Assembly (NCBI RefSeq): GCF_020990385.1
Contig: NZ_CP087597.1
Coordinates: 829,001 to 893,000, forward strand
Reading direction: 5' to 3'
DNA from: Paracoccus sp. MA
GTDB taxonomy: Bacteria; Pseudomonadota; Alphaproteobacteria; Rhodobacterales; Rhodobacteraceae
DNA: 64,000 nucleotides
How positions within the stretch are numbered: position 1 is the first letter of the stretch; each line of letters starts with the position of its first letter. The notes below the pieces were generated by a model. The model had not been told where the DNA came from. It made no database searches and saw only the letters and a program-made list of their open reading frames with translations. The translations under genes and the position numbers were made by a program. This document shows, piece by piece, positions 27,969 to 38,346 of the stretch.

Positions 27969-28814
27969 ATGAGCCAGACAGAACCGACCATGGCCGCCGC
28001 CCATCCGGCCCCCGCTTCGGCCCCCGCTTCGGCCCGCGCTTCGGCCCGCGTGCCGGTGATAGAAATCCGGGACCTGCACAAGGCCTATGGCCCGCTGCAG
28101 GTCATCAAGGGCGTCAGCCTGACCGCCCCGCGCGGCCATGTCATCAGCCTGATCGGCTCTTCCGGCTCGGGCAAGTCGACGCTCTTGCGCTGCTGCAACC
28201 TGCTCGAGGACAGCCAGCAGGGCGAGATCCTGTTCGAGGGCGAGGCTGTGCGCTGGCGCGGCACCGGGCTGGCGCGGGTGCCCGCCGACCGCGCCCAGGT
28301 CACGCGGCTGCGCACCAACCTGTCCATGGTGTTCCAGCAGTTCAACCTGTGGTCGCACATGACCATCCTGCAGAACGTGATGGAGGCGCCGGTCCATGTG
28401 CTGAAGCGCAGCCCGGCCGAGGTCGAGGTGCGGGCGCGCGAATTGCTGGCCAAGGTCGGCATCGGCGACAAGGCCGACGCCTGGCCCGCGCAGCTGTCGG
28501 GCGGCCAGCAGCAGCGCGCCGCCATCGCCCGCGCGCTCTGCATGGAGCCCAAGGCGCTGCTTCTGGACGAGCCGACCAGCGCGCTGGACCCGGAATTGCA
28601 GCAGGAGGTGGTGCGCGTCATCAAGGCGCTGGCTACCGAGCATTGCACCATGCTGCTGGTCACCCATGACATGCGGCTGGCGGCCGATGTCAGCGACCAC
28701 GTCGTCTTCCTGCATCAGGGCCGGATCGAGGAAGAGGGGCCGCCGGCGCAGCTTTTCGGCGCGCCGCGCTCCGAACGGCTGCGCCAGTTCCTGAGCGCGT
28801 CCATGGCCGAATGA
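27969..28814 (+). CDS. Polar amino acid ABC transporter ATP-binding protein
   Basis: A 281-residue ATPase of the HisP/GlnQ family, powering the importer encoded by the next three genes. Motifs: Walker A GSSGSGKST, Q-loop FQQFNLWSHMT, signature LSGGQQQRAAIARAL, Walker B ALLLDEPTSALDPE, and switch TLLVTHDM-like (LLVTHDM). The FNLW after the Q-loop is typical of amino acid importers. The N-terminus carries ~25 extra residues of low complexity (PAPASAPASARASAR), encoded by a 12-bp tandem repeat at about 28011-28050. The internal ATG 11 codons before that repeat ends (MAAAHP) is another possible start. Confidence 0.93.
   Translation: MSQTEPTMAAAHPAPASAPASARASARVPVIEIRDLHKAYGPLQVIKGVSLTAPRGHVISLIGSSGSGKSTLLRCCNLLEDSQQGEILFEGEAVRWRGTGLARVPADRAQVTRLRTNLSMVFQQFNLWSHMTILQNVMEAPVHVLKRSPAEVEVRARELLAKVGIGDKADAWPAQLSGGQQQRAAIARALCMEPKALLLDEPTSALDPELQQEVVRVIKALATEHCTMLLVTHDMRLAADVSDHVVFLHQGRIEEEGPPAQLFGAPRSERLRQFLSASMAE
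28011..28050 (+). repeat. 12-bp tandem repeat within the ABC ATPase N-terminus
   Basis: Three near-perfect units of cccgcttcggcc (the last beginning cgcg) encode PASA/RASA repeats in the unstructured leader of the ATPase. The copy number may vary between strains. Confidence 0.6.
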
Positions 28815-28835
28815 AAAACCAACAGGAGAGTTGAA

Positions 28836-29558
28836 ATGAAGAAGATCATGCTTGCAGCCGCGGCGCTGGCCCTGACCACGAGCATGGGTGTGGCGCAGAC
28901 GGTGCGCATCGCCACCGAGGGCGCCTATCCTCCCTACAACTTCATCAACGATCAGGGGCAGGTGGCCGGGTTCGAGGTCGAGCTGGGCAACGAGCTGTGC
29001 CAGCGCGCCGAACTGCAATGCACCTGGGTCAAGAACGACTGGGATTCGATCATCCCGAACCTCGTCTCGTCGAATTACGACGCGATCATGGCGGCGATGA
29101 GCATCAACGAAGAGCGCAAGCAGGCCATCGCCTTCACCGAGAACTATCTGCCCCCCGCGCCCTCGTCCTATGTCGCGCTTGAAGAGGGGGCCAATCTGGA
29201 AACCGGCATCGTCGCGGTCCAGATCGGGACGGTCCAGGCCTCCCATATCGCCGATACGCAGGCCACGATGCTGGAATATCCGAATATCGACCAGGTCTTC
29301 GCCGCCGTCCGCAATGGCGAGGCCGACGCGGCCTTCGGCGACCACGAGGTCATGCGCCCCTTCGTCGAGGACAGCGAGGACCTGATCTTCGTCGGCGAGC
29401 AGGTCCGGCTGGACGAGGGCATCGGCATCGGCGTGCGCCAGTCCGACAACGAGCTGCGCGAAAAGCTGAACGCGGCGATCGGCGCGATGAAGCAGGACGG
29501 CAGCCTGAACGAGCTGATCAAGAAGCATTTCGGCGAGGACGCGCAGACCTACGAATGA
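28836..29558 (+). CDS. Polar amino acid ABC transporter substrate-binding protein
   Basis: A 240-residue periplasmic family-3 solute-binding protein. It has a signal peptide (MKKIMLAAAALALTTSMGVAQ). The mature start TVRIATEGAYPPYNFIND and the middle signature FEVELGNELCQRAELQCTWVKNDWDSIIPNL are typical of the lysine/arginine/ornithine/histidine group. The ligand is not fixed by sequence; the co-encoded glutamine-synthetase-like ligase points to an amine or basic amino acid substrate. A paired cysteine (LCQRAELQC) resembles the disulfide loop of this family. It has a good aggag ribosome-binding site. A 10-bp perfect hairpin follows the stop, as often seen after binding-protein genes. Confidence 0.93.
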   Translation: MKKIMLAAAALALTTSMGVAQTVRIATEGAYPPYNFINDQGQVAGFEVELGNELCQRAELQCTWVKNDWDSIIPNLVSSNYDAIMAAMSINEERKQAIAFTENYLPPAPSSYVALEEGANLETGIVAVQIGTVQASHIADTQATMLEYPNIDQVFAAVRNGEADAAFGDHEVMRPFVEDSEDLIFVGEQVRLDEGIGIGVRQSDNELREKLNAAIGAMKQDGSLNELIKKHFGEDAQTYE

Positions 29559-29565
29559 CCTGACG

Positions 29566-29590
29566 CCGCCGCGGCAATCCCGCGGCGGCC
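29566..29590 (+). repeat. Hairpin between binding-protein and permease genes
   Basis: GCCGCCGCGG, caatc, CCGCGGCGGC: a perfect 10-bp stem starting 8 bases past the binding-protein stop and ending 14 bases before the permease ATG. No T-tract. It fits a 3'-end stabiliser or partial attenuator that would give more binding protein than permease. Confidence 0.7.
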
Positions 29591-29604
29591 CAACCGGCGG
29601 CACG

Positions 29605-30483
29605 ATGTTTTCCTACTGCACCGACCCTTCCGCCCTGCAAGGGCTTGCCTGGTTGTCATGCTATCTGACGACCGGCAATCACATGCTGTTCTACCTGTCC
29701 TTCGGCACGGTGCTGCTGCTCCTGGCCGTCACCGCGCCGGCGGCGCTGCTTTTCGGGTTCGGCGGCGCGCTGGCCGCGCGCTCGCGCATGACGCCGCTGC
29801 GCTGGTTCGGGCGCATCTATACCTCGATGGTGCGCGGCGTGCCCGACATCATCTTCTTCCTTTTCGTACCCATCGCACTGGACCAGGGCCTGGAATGGCT
29901 GCGCTCGCGCGTCTATTGCGACCCTTCGGTGCCGGTGCGGCAGGGCAACGAGTTCATCGTCTGCGCGGCGGCCAAGCTGCCACTCTCGACCTCGCCGGAA
30001 TGGGTGCATCAGCTCTATGGCATCTTCCTGGCGGTGATCGCCTTTTCGGTGGTCTTCGGGGCCTTCGCCGCCAATGTGCTGCATGGCGCGATGAACGCCG
30101 TGCCCCGTGCCCAGCTGGAAACCGCCGAGGCCTATGGCATGAGCCCGCGGCAGGTGAACCGGCGCATCCTGATCCCGCAGATGTGGACCTATGCCCTGCC
30201 GGGCCTCGCCAATCTGTGGATGATCCTGATCAAGTCCACGCCGCTGCTGTTCGTGCTGGGGGTCGAGGACATCGTCTACTGGGCGCGCGAGCTGGGCGGC
30301 GCCAAGACCCGCGCCTATGCCTATCCGCATCCCGACTGGCGGCTTTACTATTTCCTCGCCATCCTGGTGTTCTACCTGCTGATGACCTGGGGCTCGGAAC
30401 GGATCTTCGACCGTATCCGGGCGCGGCTCTCGGCCGGCCAGGCCACCGCCGCCGGCGAGGCGATGCGAAAGGCCGCGACATGA
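29605..30483 (+). CDS. Polar amino acid ABC transporter permease 1
   Basis: A 292-residue inner-membrane permease of the HisQ/HisM type. Hydrophobic segments include YLSFGTVLLLLAVTAPAALLFG, FLAVIAFSVVFGAFAANVL and YYFLAILVFYLLMTWGS. The coupling EAA loop is AEAYGMSPRQVNRRILIPQMW. It has an insertion of about 40 residues between the first helices (SRVYCDPSVPVRQGNEFIVCAAAK) with two cysteines, longer than in HisQ. It overlaps the second permease by the ATGA at 30480, so the two subunits are probably made in equal amounts. Confidence 0.92.
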   Translation: MFSYCTDPSALQGLAWLSCYLTTGNHMLFYLSFGTVLLLLAVTAPAALLFGFGGALAARSRMTPLRWFGRIYTSMVRGVPDIIFFLFVPIALDQGLEWLRSRVYCDPSVPVRQGNEFIVCAAAKLPLSTSPEWVHQLYGIFLAVIAFSVVFGAFAANVLHGAMNAVPRAQLETAEAYGMSPRQVNRRILIPQMWTYALPGLANLWMILIKSTPLLFVLGVEDIVYWARELGGAKTRAYAYPHPDWRLYYFLAILVFYLLMTWGSERIFDRIRARLSAGQATAAGEAMRKAAT

Positions 30484-31307
30484 GCCAGTGCCTGCAGACC
30501 ATCCAGGATTACGGGCTGCGCGCCATCGGCATCGGCGAAAGGCTCTTGCCGCGCAGCGGGTTCACGCTTTGCGAGCAGGTCACGCTGATCGGCTCGGGGC
30601 TGATCTGGAACATCTATTTCGCGGCGCTGGCGCTGTTTTTCGGCTTCTTCCTCGCCAATCTGCTGGCCGTGGCCAAGGCCAGCGGCAATCGCTGGGTCCG
30701 CAAGCCGGCCGAGTGGTTCATCTTCCTGTTCCGCGGCAGCCCGCTCTTCATCCAGTTCTTCCTGGCCTATGAGCTGCTGGTGCAGCTGCCGCGCGCCGGC
30801 ATCGACGTCTTCGGCATCACCGTGCAGACCAGCTGGATGACGCGGGCCTGGGCCGGGGCGCTGCTTGTGCTGGTGCTGAACACCGCCGCCTATTCGGCCG
30901 AGATCTTCTACGGCGCGCTGCGCAACCTGCCCAAGGGCGAGCTGGAGGCCGCCGACGCCTATGGCATGACCGGCTGGACCCGCTATCGCCGCGTGGTCTG
31001 GCCGACCGCGATGCGTCTGGCCTGGCCGGCCTATACCAACGAGGCGATCTTTCTGTTCCATGCCACGACGCTGGTGTTCTTTTCGGGTTTTCCGGCCTTT
31101 CAGCAGCGGGGCGACGCGCTTTATTACGCCAGCTATTTCGCGGACAAGACCTTCAATCCCTTCATCGCCTATCCGATCGTCGCGGCCTATTTCGTCCTGC
31201 TGACGATCGGCCTGATCGCGCTGTTCGGTCTCGCCAACCGCAGGCTGAACCGCCATCTTCCCGGCGCGGCGAAGAAGATCCGTTACAGGCCCAATCTCAT
31301 CAGGTGA
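30480..31307 (+). CDS. Polar amino acid ABC transporter permease 2
   Basis: A 275-residue partner permease of the HisM type. Visible are IWNIYFAALALFFGFFLANLLA, the family start signature FLFRGSPLFIQFFLAYELL, and the EAA loop EAADAYGMTGWTRYRRVVWPTAMR. The C-terminal half has further helices (PIVAAYFVLLTIGLIALFGL). The start ATG overlaps the previous stop by 4 bases. The next gene, a glutamine-synthetase-like ligase, begins 3 bases after the stop, so import and first metabolic step look coordinated. Confidence 0.92.
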   Translation: MSQCLQTIQDYGLRAIGIGERLLPRSGFTLCEQVTLIGSGLIWNIYFAALALFFGFFLANLLAVAKASGNRWVRKPAEWFIFLFRGSPLFIQFFLAYELLVQLPRAGIDVFGITVQTSWMTRAWAGALLVLVLNTAAYSAEIFYGALRNLPKGELEAADAYGMTGWTRYRRVVWPTAMRLAWPAYTNEAIFLFHATTLVFFSGFPAFQQRGDALYYASYFADKTFNPFIAYPIVAAYFVLLTIGLIALFGLANRRLNRHLPGAAKKIRYRPNLIR

Positions 31308-31310
31308 TCC

Positions 31311-32642
31311 ATGGACTGGCTGCGCGAGCATCCCGACGTCAAGACCATCCGCATCGCGGCCGCCGACCTCAACGGTGTGGCGCGCGGCAAGCGGGTTCCG
31401 GCACGTTTCGCCGACAAGGTCCTGACCGAGGGCACGAAATTTCCGTTCTCGGTGCTGAACATGGACATCTGGGGCGAGGATATCGAGGACAGCCCGCTGG
31501 TCTTCCAGGCCGGCGACCCCGACGGCTTGCTGCTGCCGACCGAGCGCGGCTTCATGCCCATGCCCTGGCTGGAGGCGCCGACCGGCCTTCTGCCGATCTG
31601 GATGTTCCACCTGGACGGCCGCCCCTATGAGGGCGACCCGCGCCAGGCGCTGGCCCGCGTCGTGGATCGCTACAAGGCCGCCGGCCTGACCCCGGTGGTG
31701 GCGACCGAGCTGGAATTCTTCCTGATCGACGATTCCGGCGGCCAGCTGCGCGTGCCGCCCAGCCCACGCTCGGGCAAGCGCCGCACCGGGGCCGAGACGC
31801 TGAGCCTGCGCGCCCTCGACGCCTTCGACCGCTTCTTCACCGCGCTCTATGACGCCTGCGAGGCGATGGACATTCCCGCCGATACCGCGATCTCGGAAGC
31901 CGCTCCGGGCCAGTTCGAGATCAACCTGATGCACCAGCCCGACCCGCTGAAAGCCGCCGACGACGCCTGGCTGTTCAAGCTGCTGGTCAAGGGGCTGGCG
32001 CGGCAATACGGCTTTGCCGGCTCCTTCATGGCCAAGCCCTACGAGGAATGGAACGGTTCGGGCATGCACATGCATTTCTCGGTACTGGACCGGCAGGGCC
32101 GCAACGTCTTCGACAATGGCGGCGACGAGGGCTCGGAGGTGCTGCGCCATGCCGTCGCCGGCTGCCTGGCGGCCATGCCCGGCTCGACCCTGCTGTTCGC
32201 CCCGCACGAGAACAGCTACGACCGGCTGGTACCCAACGCCCATGCGCCGACCGGCATCGGCTGGGCCTATGAGAACCGGACCTCGGCCATCCGCATCCCC
32301 TCCTCGGGCCCCAAGGCGCGGCGGATCGAGCATCGCGTGGCCGGCGGCGACGTGAATCCCTATCTGACCGTCGCGGCGGTGCTGGGCGCGGCGCTGAACG
32401 GCATCGAGGACAAGGCCGAGCCGCCGCCGCCGATCAAGGGCAATGCCTATGAGCTGGGACTGGAACAGCTTCCCGGCAGCTGGGGCGAGGCCATCGACGC
32501 CTTCGCCGCCTCGCCCGAGATCAAGCGCGTCTTTCCGGCGCATCTGATCGAGAATTTCGTCATGACCAAGCGGCAGGAACTGCGCTACATGGCCGAGCTT
32601 TCGGACGAGGAGACGGTCGAGCTTTATCTCGACACCGTCTGA
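31311..32642 (+). CDS. Glutamine synthetase family ligase (gamma-glutamylputrescine synthetase-like)
   Basis: A 443-residue member of the glutamine synthetase superfamily, closer to PuuA-type gamma-glutamyl-polyamine synthetases than to GlnA by length and N-terminus. GS core motifs: the Glu of TELEFFL, the SEAAPGQFEINL metal/glutamate region, NGSGMHMHFS (ATP-binding), and NRTSAIRIPS near the glutamate-contact Arg. The substrate is probably an amine joined to glutamate, but the sequence alone cannot separate putrescine, other polyamines or ethanolamine-like amines. It is coupled to the importer (3-base gap), which suggests a catabolic uptake unit. The other Puu enzymes are not present here. 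Confidence 0.88.
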   Translation: MDWLREHPDVKTIRIAAADLNGVARGKRVPARFADKVLTEGTKFPFSVLNMDIWGEDIEDSPLVFQAGDPDGLLLPTERGFMPMPWLEAPTGLLPIWMFHLDGRPYEGDPRQALARVVDRYKAAGLTPVVATELEFFLIDDSGGQLRVPPSPRSGKRRTGAETLSLRALDAFDRFFTALYDACEAMDIPADTAISEAAPGQFEINLMHQPDPLKAADDAWLFKLLVKGLARQYGFAGSFMAKPYEEWNGSGMHMHFSVLDRQGRNVFDNGGDEGSEVLRHAVAGCLAAMPGSTLLFAPHENSYDRLVPNAHAPTGIGWAYENRTSAIRIPSSGPKARRIEHRVAGGDVNPYLTVAAVLGAALNGIEDKAEPPPPIKGNAYELGLEQLPGSWGEAIDAFAASPEIKRVFPAHLIENFVMTKRQELRYMAELSDEETVELYLDTV

Positions 32643-32646
32643 AGAC

Positions 32647-32738
32647 GGCTGCGGATCAAGCCGCAGCCAAGCCAGCCGTGGCCGCGTCAGGGATTCGAGC
32701 CTTCAGGGAACGAAGAAGCCGGGGCGCGACGCCCCGGC
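32647..32738. terminator. Two hairpins between the convergent GS-like and NDUFS4-like genes
   Basis: GGCTGCGG (32647-32654) pairs with CCGCAGCC (32661-32668), five bases past the GS-like stop, without a T-tract. Then GCCGGGGC (32718-32725) pairs with GCCCCGGC (32731-32738) and is followed on the plus strand by cttctctgtttt. The second stem can also end the convergent minus-strand transcript. Confidence 0.7.
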
Positions 32739-32770
32739 CTTCTCTGTTTTGCAAATACCCGAATCCGGAG
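32738..32770 (-). repeat. Intergenic tail motif, copy B
   Basis: On the minus strand it reads gggtatttgcaaaacagaga, then aggccgg, starting a few bases after the NDUFS4-like stop and running into the bidirectional hairpin. It matches the other tail motif copies in the window. Confidence 0.6.
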
Positions 32771-32776
32771 GCGCGC

Positions 32777-33118
<342 letters not shown>

Positions 33119-33275
33119 TTATCCCCGATGCAGGGCGGGCGATCAAGATGCTCGTCGCGCGATTCCCACCATGCCGGCCGGCCTGGCGCGGCGAAACTGC
33201 GCAATATTCGCGTCCCGGGGTTGCATCGCGGCGCGAATGCGCCAGATTCACCCGGGCAGGAACAAAGGTGAAACC

Positions 33276-35462
<2,187 letters not shown>

Positions 35463-35548
35463 TCCGCGGCCGCGTCGGGGCGGACCTTTCCCGCACCCCG
35501 CTTCCGCCGGTCAAGGCACCGGAAGCTGGTCCGGCGGCGCAGGGCCGG

Positions 35549-35833
35549 TCAGCTGCAGCTGACCGAAAGCAGCTTGCCGCGGTTGTCCACGATGAAGGTC
35601 AGGCGATCCTGGATCATCTCCATGGTCATCGGCTGATCCTCGCGGGCGATGCGATACATCTGCCCTTCGGGCACGGTGATGGTGGGCGAGGTCTGGCCGA
35701 TCAGGTGGCTGTAGCGCGCCGCGCCGCAGGGGTCGGCCGAGGCCAGCGGCGGCTCGGGCGGCGGGGCTTCCGGGGTGCAGGCGGCCAAAGCGAGCGGAGC
35801 TGCCAGAACGGCAAGGGAAAGCGGGAGTTTCAT
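35549..35833 (-). CDS. Peptidase inhibitor I78-family lipoprotein
   Basis: A 94-residue lipoprotein. The signal peptide ends in a lipobox (LALAAC, Cys at 19), so the mature protein should be lipid-anchored, probably in the outer membrane. After a Pro-rich spacer (TPEAPPPEPPLAS) the I78 inhibitor-like domain follows: CGAARYSHLIGQ, then MIQDRLTFIVDNRGKLLSVSC. The two cysteines at the start and end of the domain probably pair. I78 proteins related to a fungal serine protease inhibitor are common and mostly uncharacterised in proteobacteria. It is a single gene between uvrB and the ParA gene, both separated by ~90-110 bases. Confidence 0.85.
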   Translation of the reverse strand: MKLPLSLAVLAAPLALAACTPEAPPPEPPLASADPCGAARYSHLIGQTSPTITVPEGQMYRIAREDQPMTMEMIQDRLTFIVDNRGKLLSVSCS

Positions 35834-35941
35834 CTTGACCTCATGAGAGTCTGGACTTGCTGCCCCGCCAACGCCCCAGCGCAGCCGATGGTTTCCCGCC
35901 CCCGTCCCGGCCGGCGGATTTCCGCGGATGGCGGCCCAGGC

Positions 35942-36577
35942 TCAGCCCAGGCTCGCCAGCACCTCTTCCGCCAGCGCATCGATCTCGGCCCGGGCGGTGG
36001 CGTTGCGCGCCCGCTCGCCCGCACCCAGCCCCTGCCCCAGCGCCTCGGCATAGGCGACGCGGTTGGCGAGCTGCGCCGCCGCCACATCGGCCCCCAGAGC
36101 GGCGGCCCCCTCGGCCACCTCGCCGGTCAGCCGGGCATGCGAGCGGGTGCGGTTCAGCACGATCAGCGTGTCGCATTTCTCGCGCCGGGCCAGGTCCAGC
36201 ACGCCCTCGGTCGCCCACAGGTCGACATGGCTGGTCGCCACCGGCACCAGCACCAGATCGGCCACGCGCAGCGCCGGGCGCAGGTCGCTGTCGATCTTGG
36301 GCGGCGTATCGATGATGACGAAATCGAAGCGTTTCTTCAGCTTGTCGGATTCGTAGCTGGCGCCCCAGGCCGAGGAGGTGGTGAATTCCAACGCCTCGTC
36401 TTCGCCAAGCCGCTCCAGCCGCTCCAGGAACCAGCGCCCCATGCTGCCCTGCGGATCGGTGTCCAGCAGGGCGACGGAATGGCCGCGCCCGCGCAGGGCC
36501 ACCGCCAGGTTGACCGCGATGGTGGTCTTGCCCGAGCCGCCCTTCTGCTGGGCAATGGTAATGATGCGTCCCGCCAT
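35942..36577 (-). CDS. ParA-family ATPase without ParB partner
   Basis: A 211-residue deviant-Walker ATPase. The signature KGGSGKTT is at residues 11-18 (QQKGGSGKTTIAVNLA); Walker A-prime LLDTDPQGS and Walker B FVIIDTPPK follow. These enzymes move or position cargo by ATP-dependent dimerisation on DNA or membrane. No parB, centromere-like repeat or chemotaxis gene lies nearby, so this is an orphan; its size fits small ParA/MinD-like positioning proteins rather than the chromosomal ParA (~260 residues). The start at 36577 follows an ggaggggc site; an open frame upstream adds unconvincing residues. Confidence 0.85.
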   Translation of the reverse strand: MAGRIITIAQQKGGSGKTTIAVNLAVALRGRGHSVALLDTDPQGSMGRWFLERLERLGEDEALEFTTSSAWGASYESDKLKKRFDFVIIDTPPKIDSDLRPALRVADLVLVPVATSHVDLWATEGVLDLARREKCDTLIVLNRTRSHARLTGEVAEGAAALGADVAAAQLANRVAYAEALGQGLGAGERARNATARAEIDALAEEVLASLG

Positions 36578-36667
36578 GAGCCCCTCCGTTCCGGCTTCCG
36601 CCCGACTGTTTTCCGCCAGACTAGGGGGTAAGCCGGCGCAATGCACGGCTTTTTCGCAGCCGCAGCA

Positions 36668-37003
36668 TCAGCCGTGGCCATGTACCTGCCAGGTATCGAC
36701 CACCTCGTACATCACCGGCTCGAAATGGCGGCACATGCCGTGGATGGCGCGGTTGCGGCTGCGCATCTCGGGGTGGCGCAGCATGGCCTGATAGTCGCGC
36801 CGGTCGCGCCACTGCGAATAGGTGCAGATGCGGGTCTGGGCGTCGTTCAGATGCACCGCGCCCGAGACGTAGCCGGGCTGGTGGCGGATCACCTGGTCAT
36901 AGGCATCGTTCAGCGCGTCCAGCACGTCATGCGCGGTTCCGGGCGTCACCTCGAAGGTGCAGATCACGGTCTGGCCGGAGAATTCCTTGTCGATGCGGGT
37001 CAT
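36668..37003 (-). CDS. Antibiotic biosynthesis monooxygenase-fold protein
   Basis: A 111-residue ABM-domain protein with a ferredoxin-like barrel. It starts MTRIDKEFSGQTVICTFEVTPG, with TAHDVLDALNDAYDQVI, the aromatic HQPGYVSGAVHLND and a metal/heme-like His-rich C-terminus (HGMCRHFEPVMYEVVDTWQVHGHG). Family members range from quinol monooxygenases to heme-degrading enzymes, and the residues here do not decide. It is divergent from the dipeptidase gene, sharing a 114-base gap. The start at 37003 has an aggag site, and the longer open frame upstream is antisense to the dipeptidase. Confidence 0.78.
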   Translation of the reverse strand: MTRIDKEFSGQTVICTFEVTPGTAHDVLDALNDAYDQVIRHQPGYVSGAVHLNDAQTRICTYSQWRDRRDYQAMLRHPEMRSRNRAIHGMCRHFEPVMYEVVDTWQVHGHG

Positions 37004-37117
37004 GGCTTTGGGCTCCTGCTTGCCTAGCTGTGGCCCCAGCTTACGGCGAAGCGCGGCAGGTTGCAGCGGTTTTCCGTTCGCGCCATGGTGGCGGCGCCCC
37101 AGCAAGAAGGAGATGCC

Positions 37118-38167
37118 ATGATTCCGGTCTTCGACGGTCACAACGATTTCCTGCAGCGCATGGTGGCTGCGGGGCCCGGCCGCGACCGGCTCTGGCTTCA
37201 GGGCGACGGAACCGGCCACCTGGACCTGCCGCGAATGAAGGCGGGCGGCTTCGCCGGCGGCTTCTTCGCCATCTGGACGCCCTCGCCCGCCGGTCCCGAC
37301 GACGCGGTGGCGGCAATGCTGAAGAAGAACCCGCCCTTCGCCCTGGACCTGCCACCCGAGGTGCCGGCCGCCGAGGCCCTGCCCCATGCCATCGCCCAGG
37401 CCGGGCAGCTGATGGCGATGGCGCGGAGCGGCATGCTGGACATCTGCCGCACGGCCGCCGAACTGCGCGCCAGCATCGAGGCCGGCCGCATCGCCGCGAT
37501 CCTGCATATCGAGGGGGCCGAGCCGATCCCCGACCTGGACGCGCTGCATGTCTGGCACGCGATGGGCCTGCGTTCGCTGGGGCCGGTCTGGTCGCGGCCG
37601 ACGCGCTACGGCCATGGCGTGCCCTTTGCCTTCCCCGCCTCGCCCGATACCGGGCCGGGGCTGACCGAGGCGGGCAAGGATCTGGTGCGCGAATGCAACC
37701 GGCTGCGCATCATGCTGGACCTGTCGCATCTGAACGAAAAGGGCGTCGACGATGTGGCGCGGCTTTCGGATGCGCCGCTGGTCGCCAGCCACAGCTGCGC
37801 CCATGCCGTCGCGCCCAGTTCGCGCAACCTGACTGACCGCCAGCTGCGGATGATCGCCGAATCGGGCGGGCTGGTCGGGCTGAATTTTGCCGTCGGCTTC
37901 CTGCATCCCGAGGGGCGGCGCGAGCCGATGCAGGGGTTCGGGATCATGCTGCGCCATCTGGACCATCTCCTGTCCTTGCTGGGCGAGGACGGCGTCGCGC
38001 TCGGCTCGGATTTCGACGGCGCCGACATGCCCGAGGACCTGGCCGACGCCTCGGCGCTGCCGAAGCTTCTGCAGGCGATGCAGGCGCATGGCTACGGCCG
38101 CGACCTGGTCGAAAAGATCGCCTGGAGGAACTGGCTTTCGGTGCTGGAAAGGACCTGGGGCGCCTGA
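37118..38167 (+). CDS. Membrane dipeptidase, peptidase M19 family
   Basis: A 349-residue zinc dipeptidase of the renal dipeptidase family. Metal ligands are recognisable: FDGHNDF (HxD) at residues 5-11, the bridging Glu in LHIEGAEPI, the His pair in VASHSCAHAV, and the Asp in LGSDFDGADMP. It hydrolyses dipeptides, often including D-amino acid or diaminopimelate-containing ones. It has no signal peptide, unlike the mammalian enzyme, so it is cytoplasmic. The start at ATG 37118 has an excellent aaggag site; an open frame 19 codons upstream is discarded. It stands alone, followed by ~180 bases without a gene. Confidence 0.92.
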   Translation: MIPVFDGHNDFLQRMVAAGPGRDRLWLQGDGTGHLDLPRMKAGGFAGGFFAIWTPSPAGPDDAVAAMLKKNPPFALDLPPEVPAAEALPHAIAQAGQLMAMARSGMLDICRTAAELRASIEAGRIAAILHIEGAEPIPDLDALHVWHAMGLRSLGPVWSRPTRYGHGVPFAFPASPDTGPGLTEAGKDLVRECNRLRIMLDLSHLNEKGVDDVARLSDAPLVASHSCAHAVAPSSRNLTDRQLRMIAESGGLVGLNFAVGFLHPEGRREPMQGFGIMLRHLDHLLSLLGEDGVALGSDFDGADMPEDLADASALPKLLQAMQAHGYGRDLVEKIAWRNWLSVLERTWGA

Positions 38168-38346
38168 ACGCCCCGCCCTCGTCACCGCCCTCGCCGTCCG
38201 GAAGTCGTCGGGGGCTGTCGATCCGAAACCAGACACTTGGCAACAACACCGGGATCGTCGCCCCCGTGAGCGCAGGAATGCCACGAGCGGCCGGCGCGGG
38301 GAAGTTGTCGGTTCGGACAGGATGGCGGCCGCGAGCGGCCGGCCGG

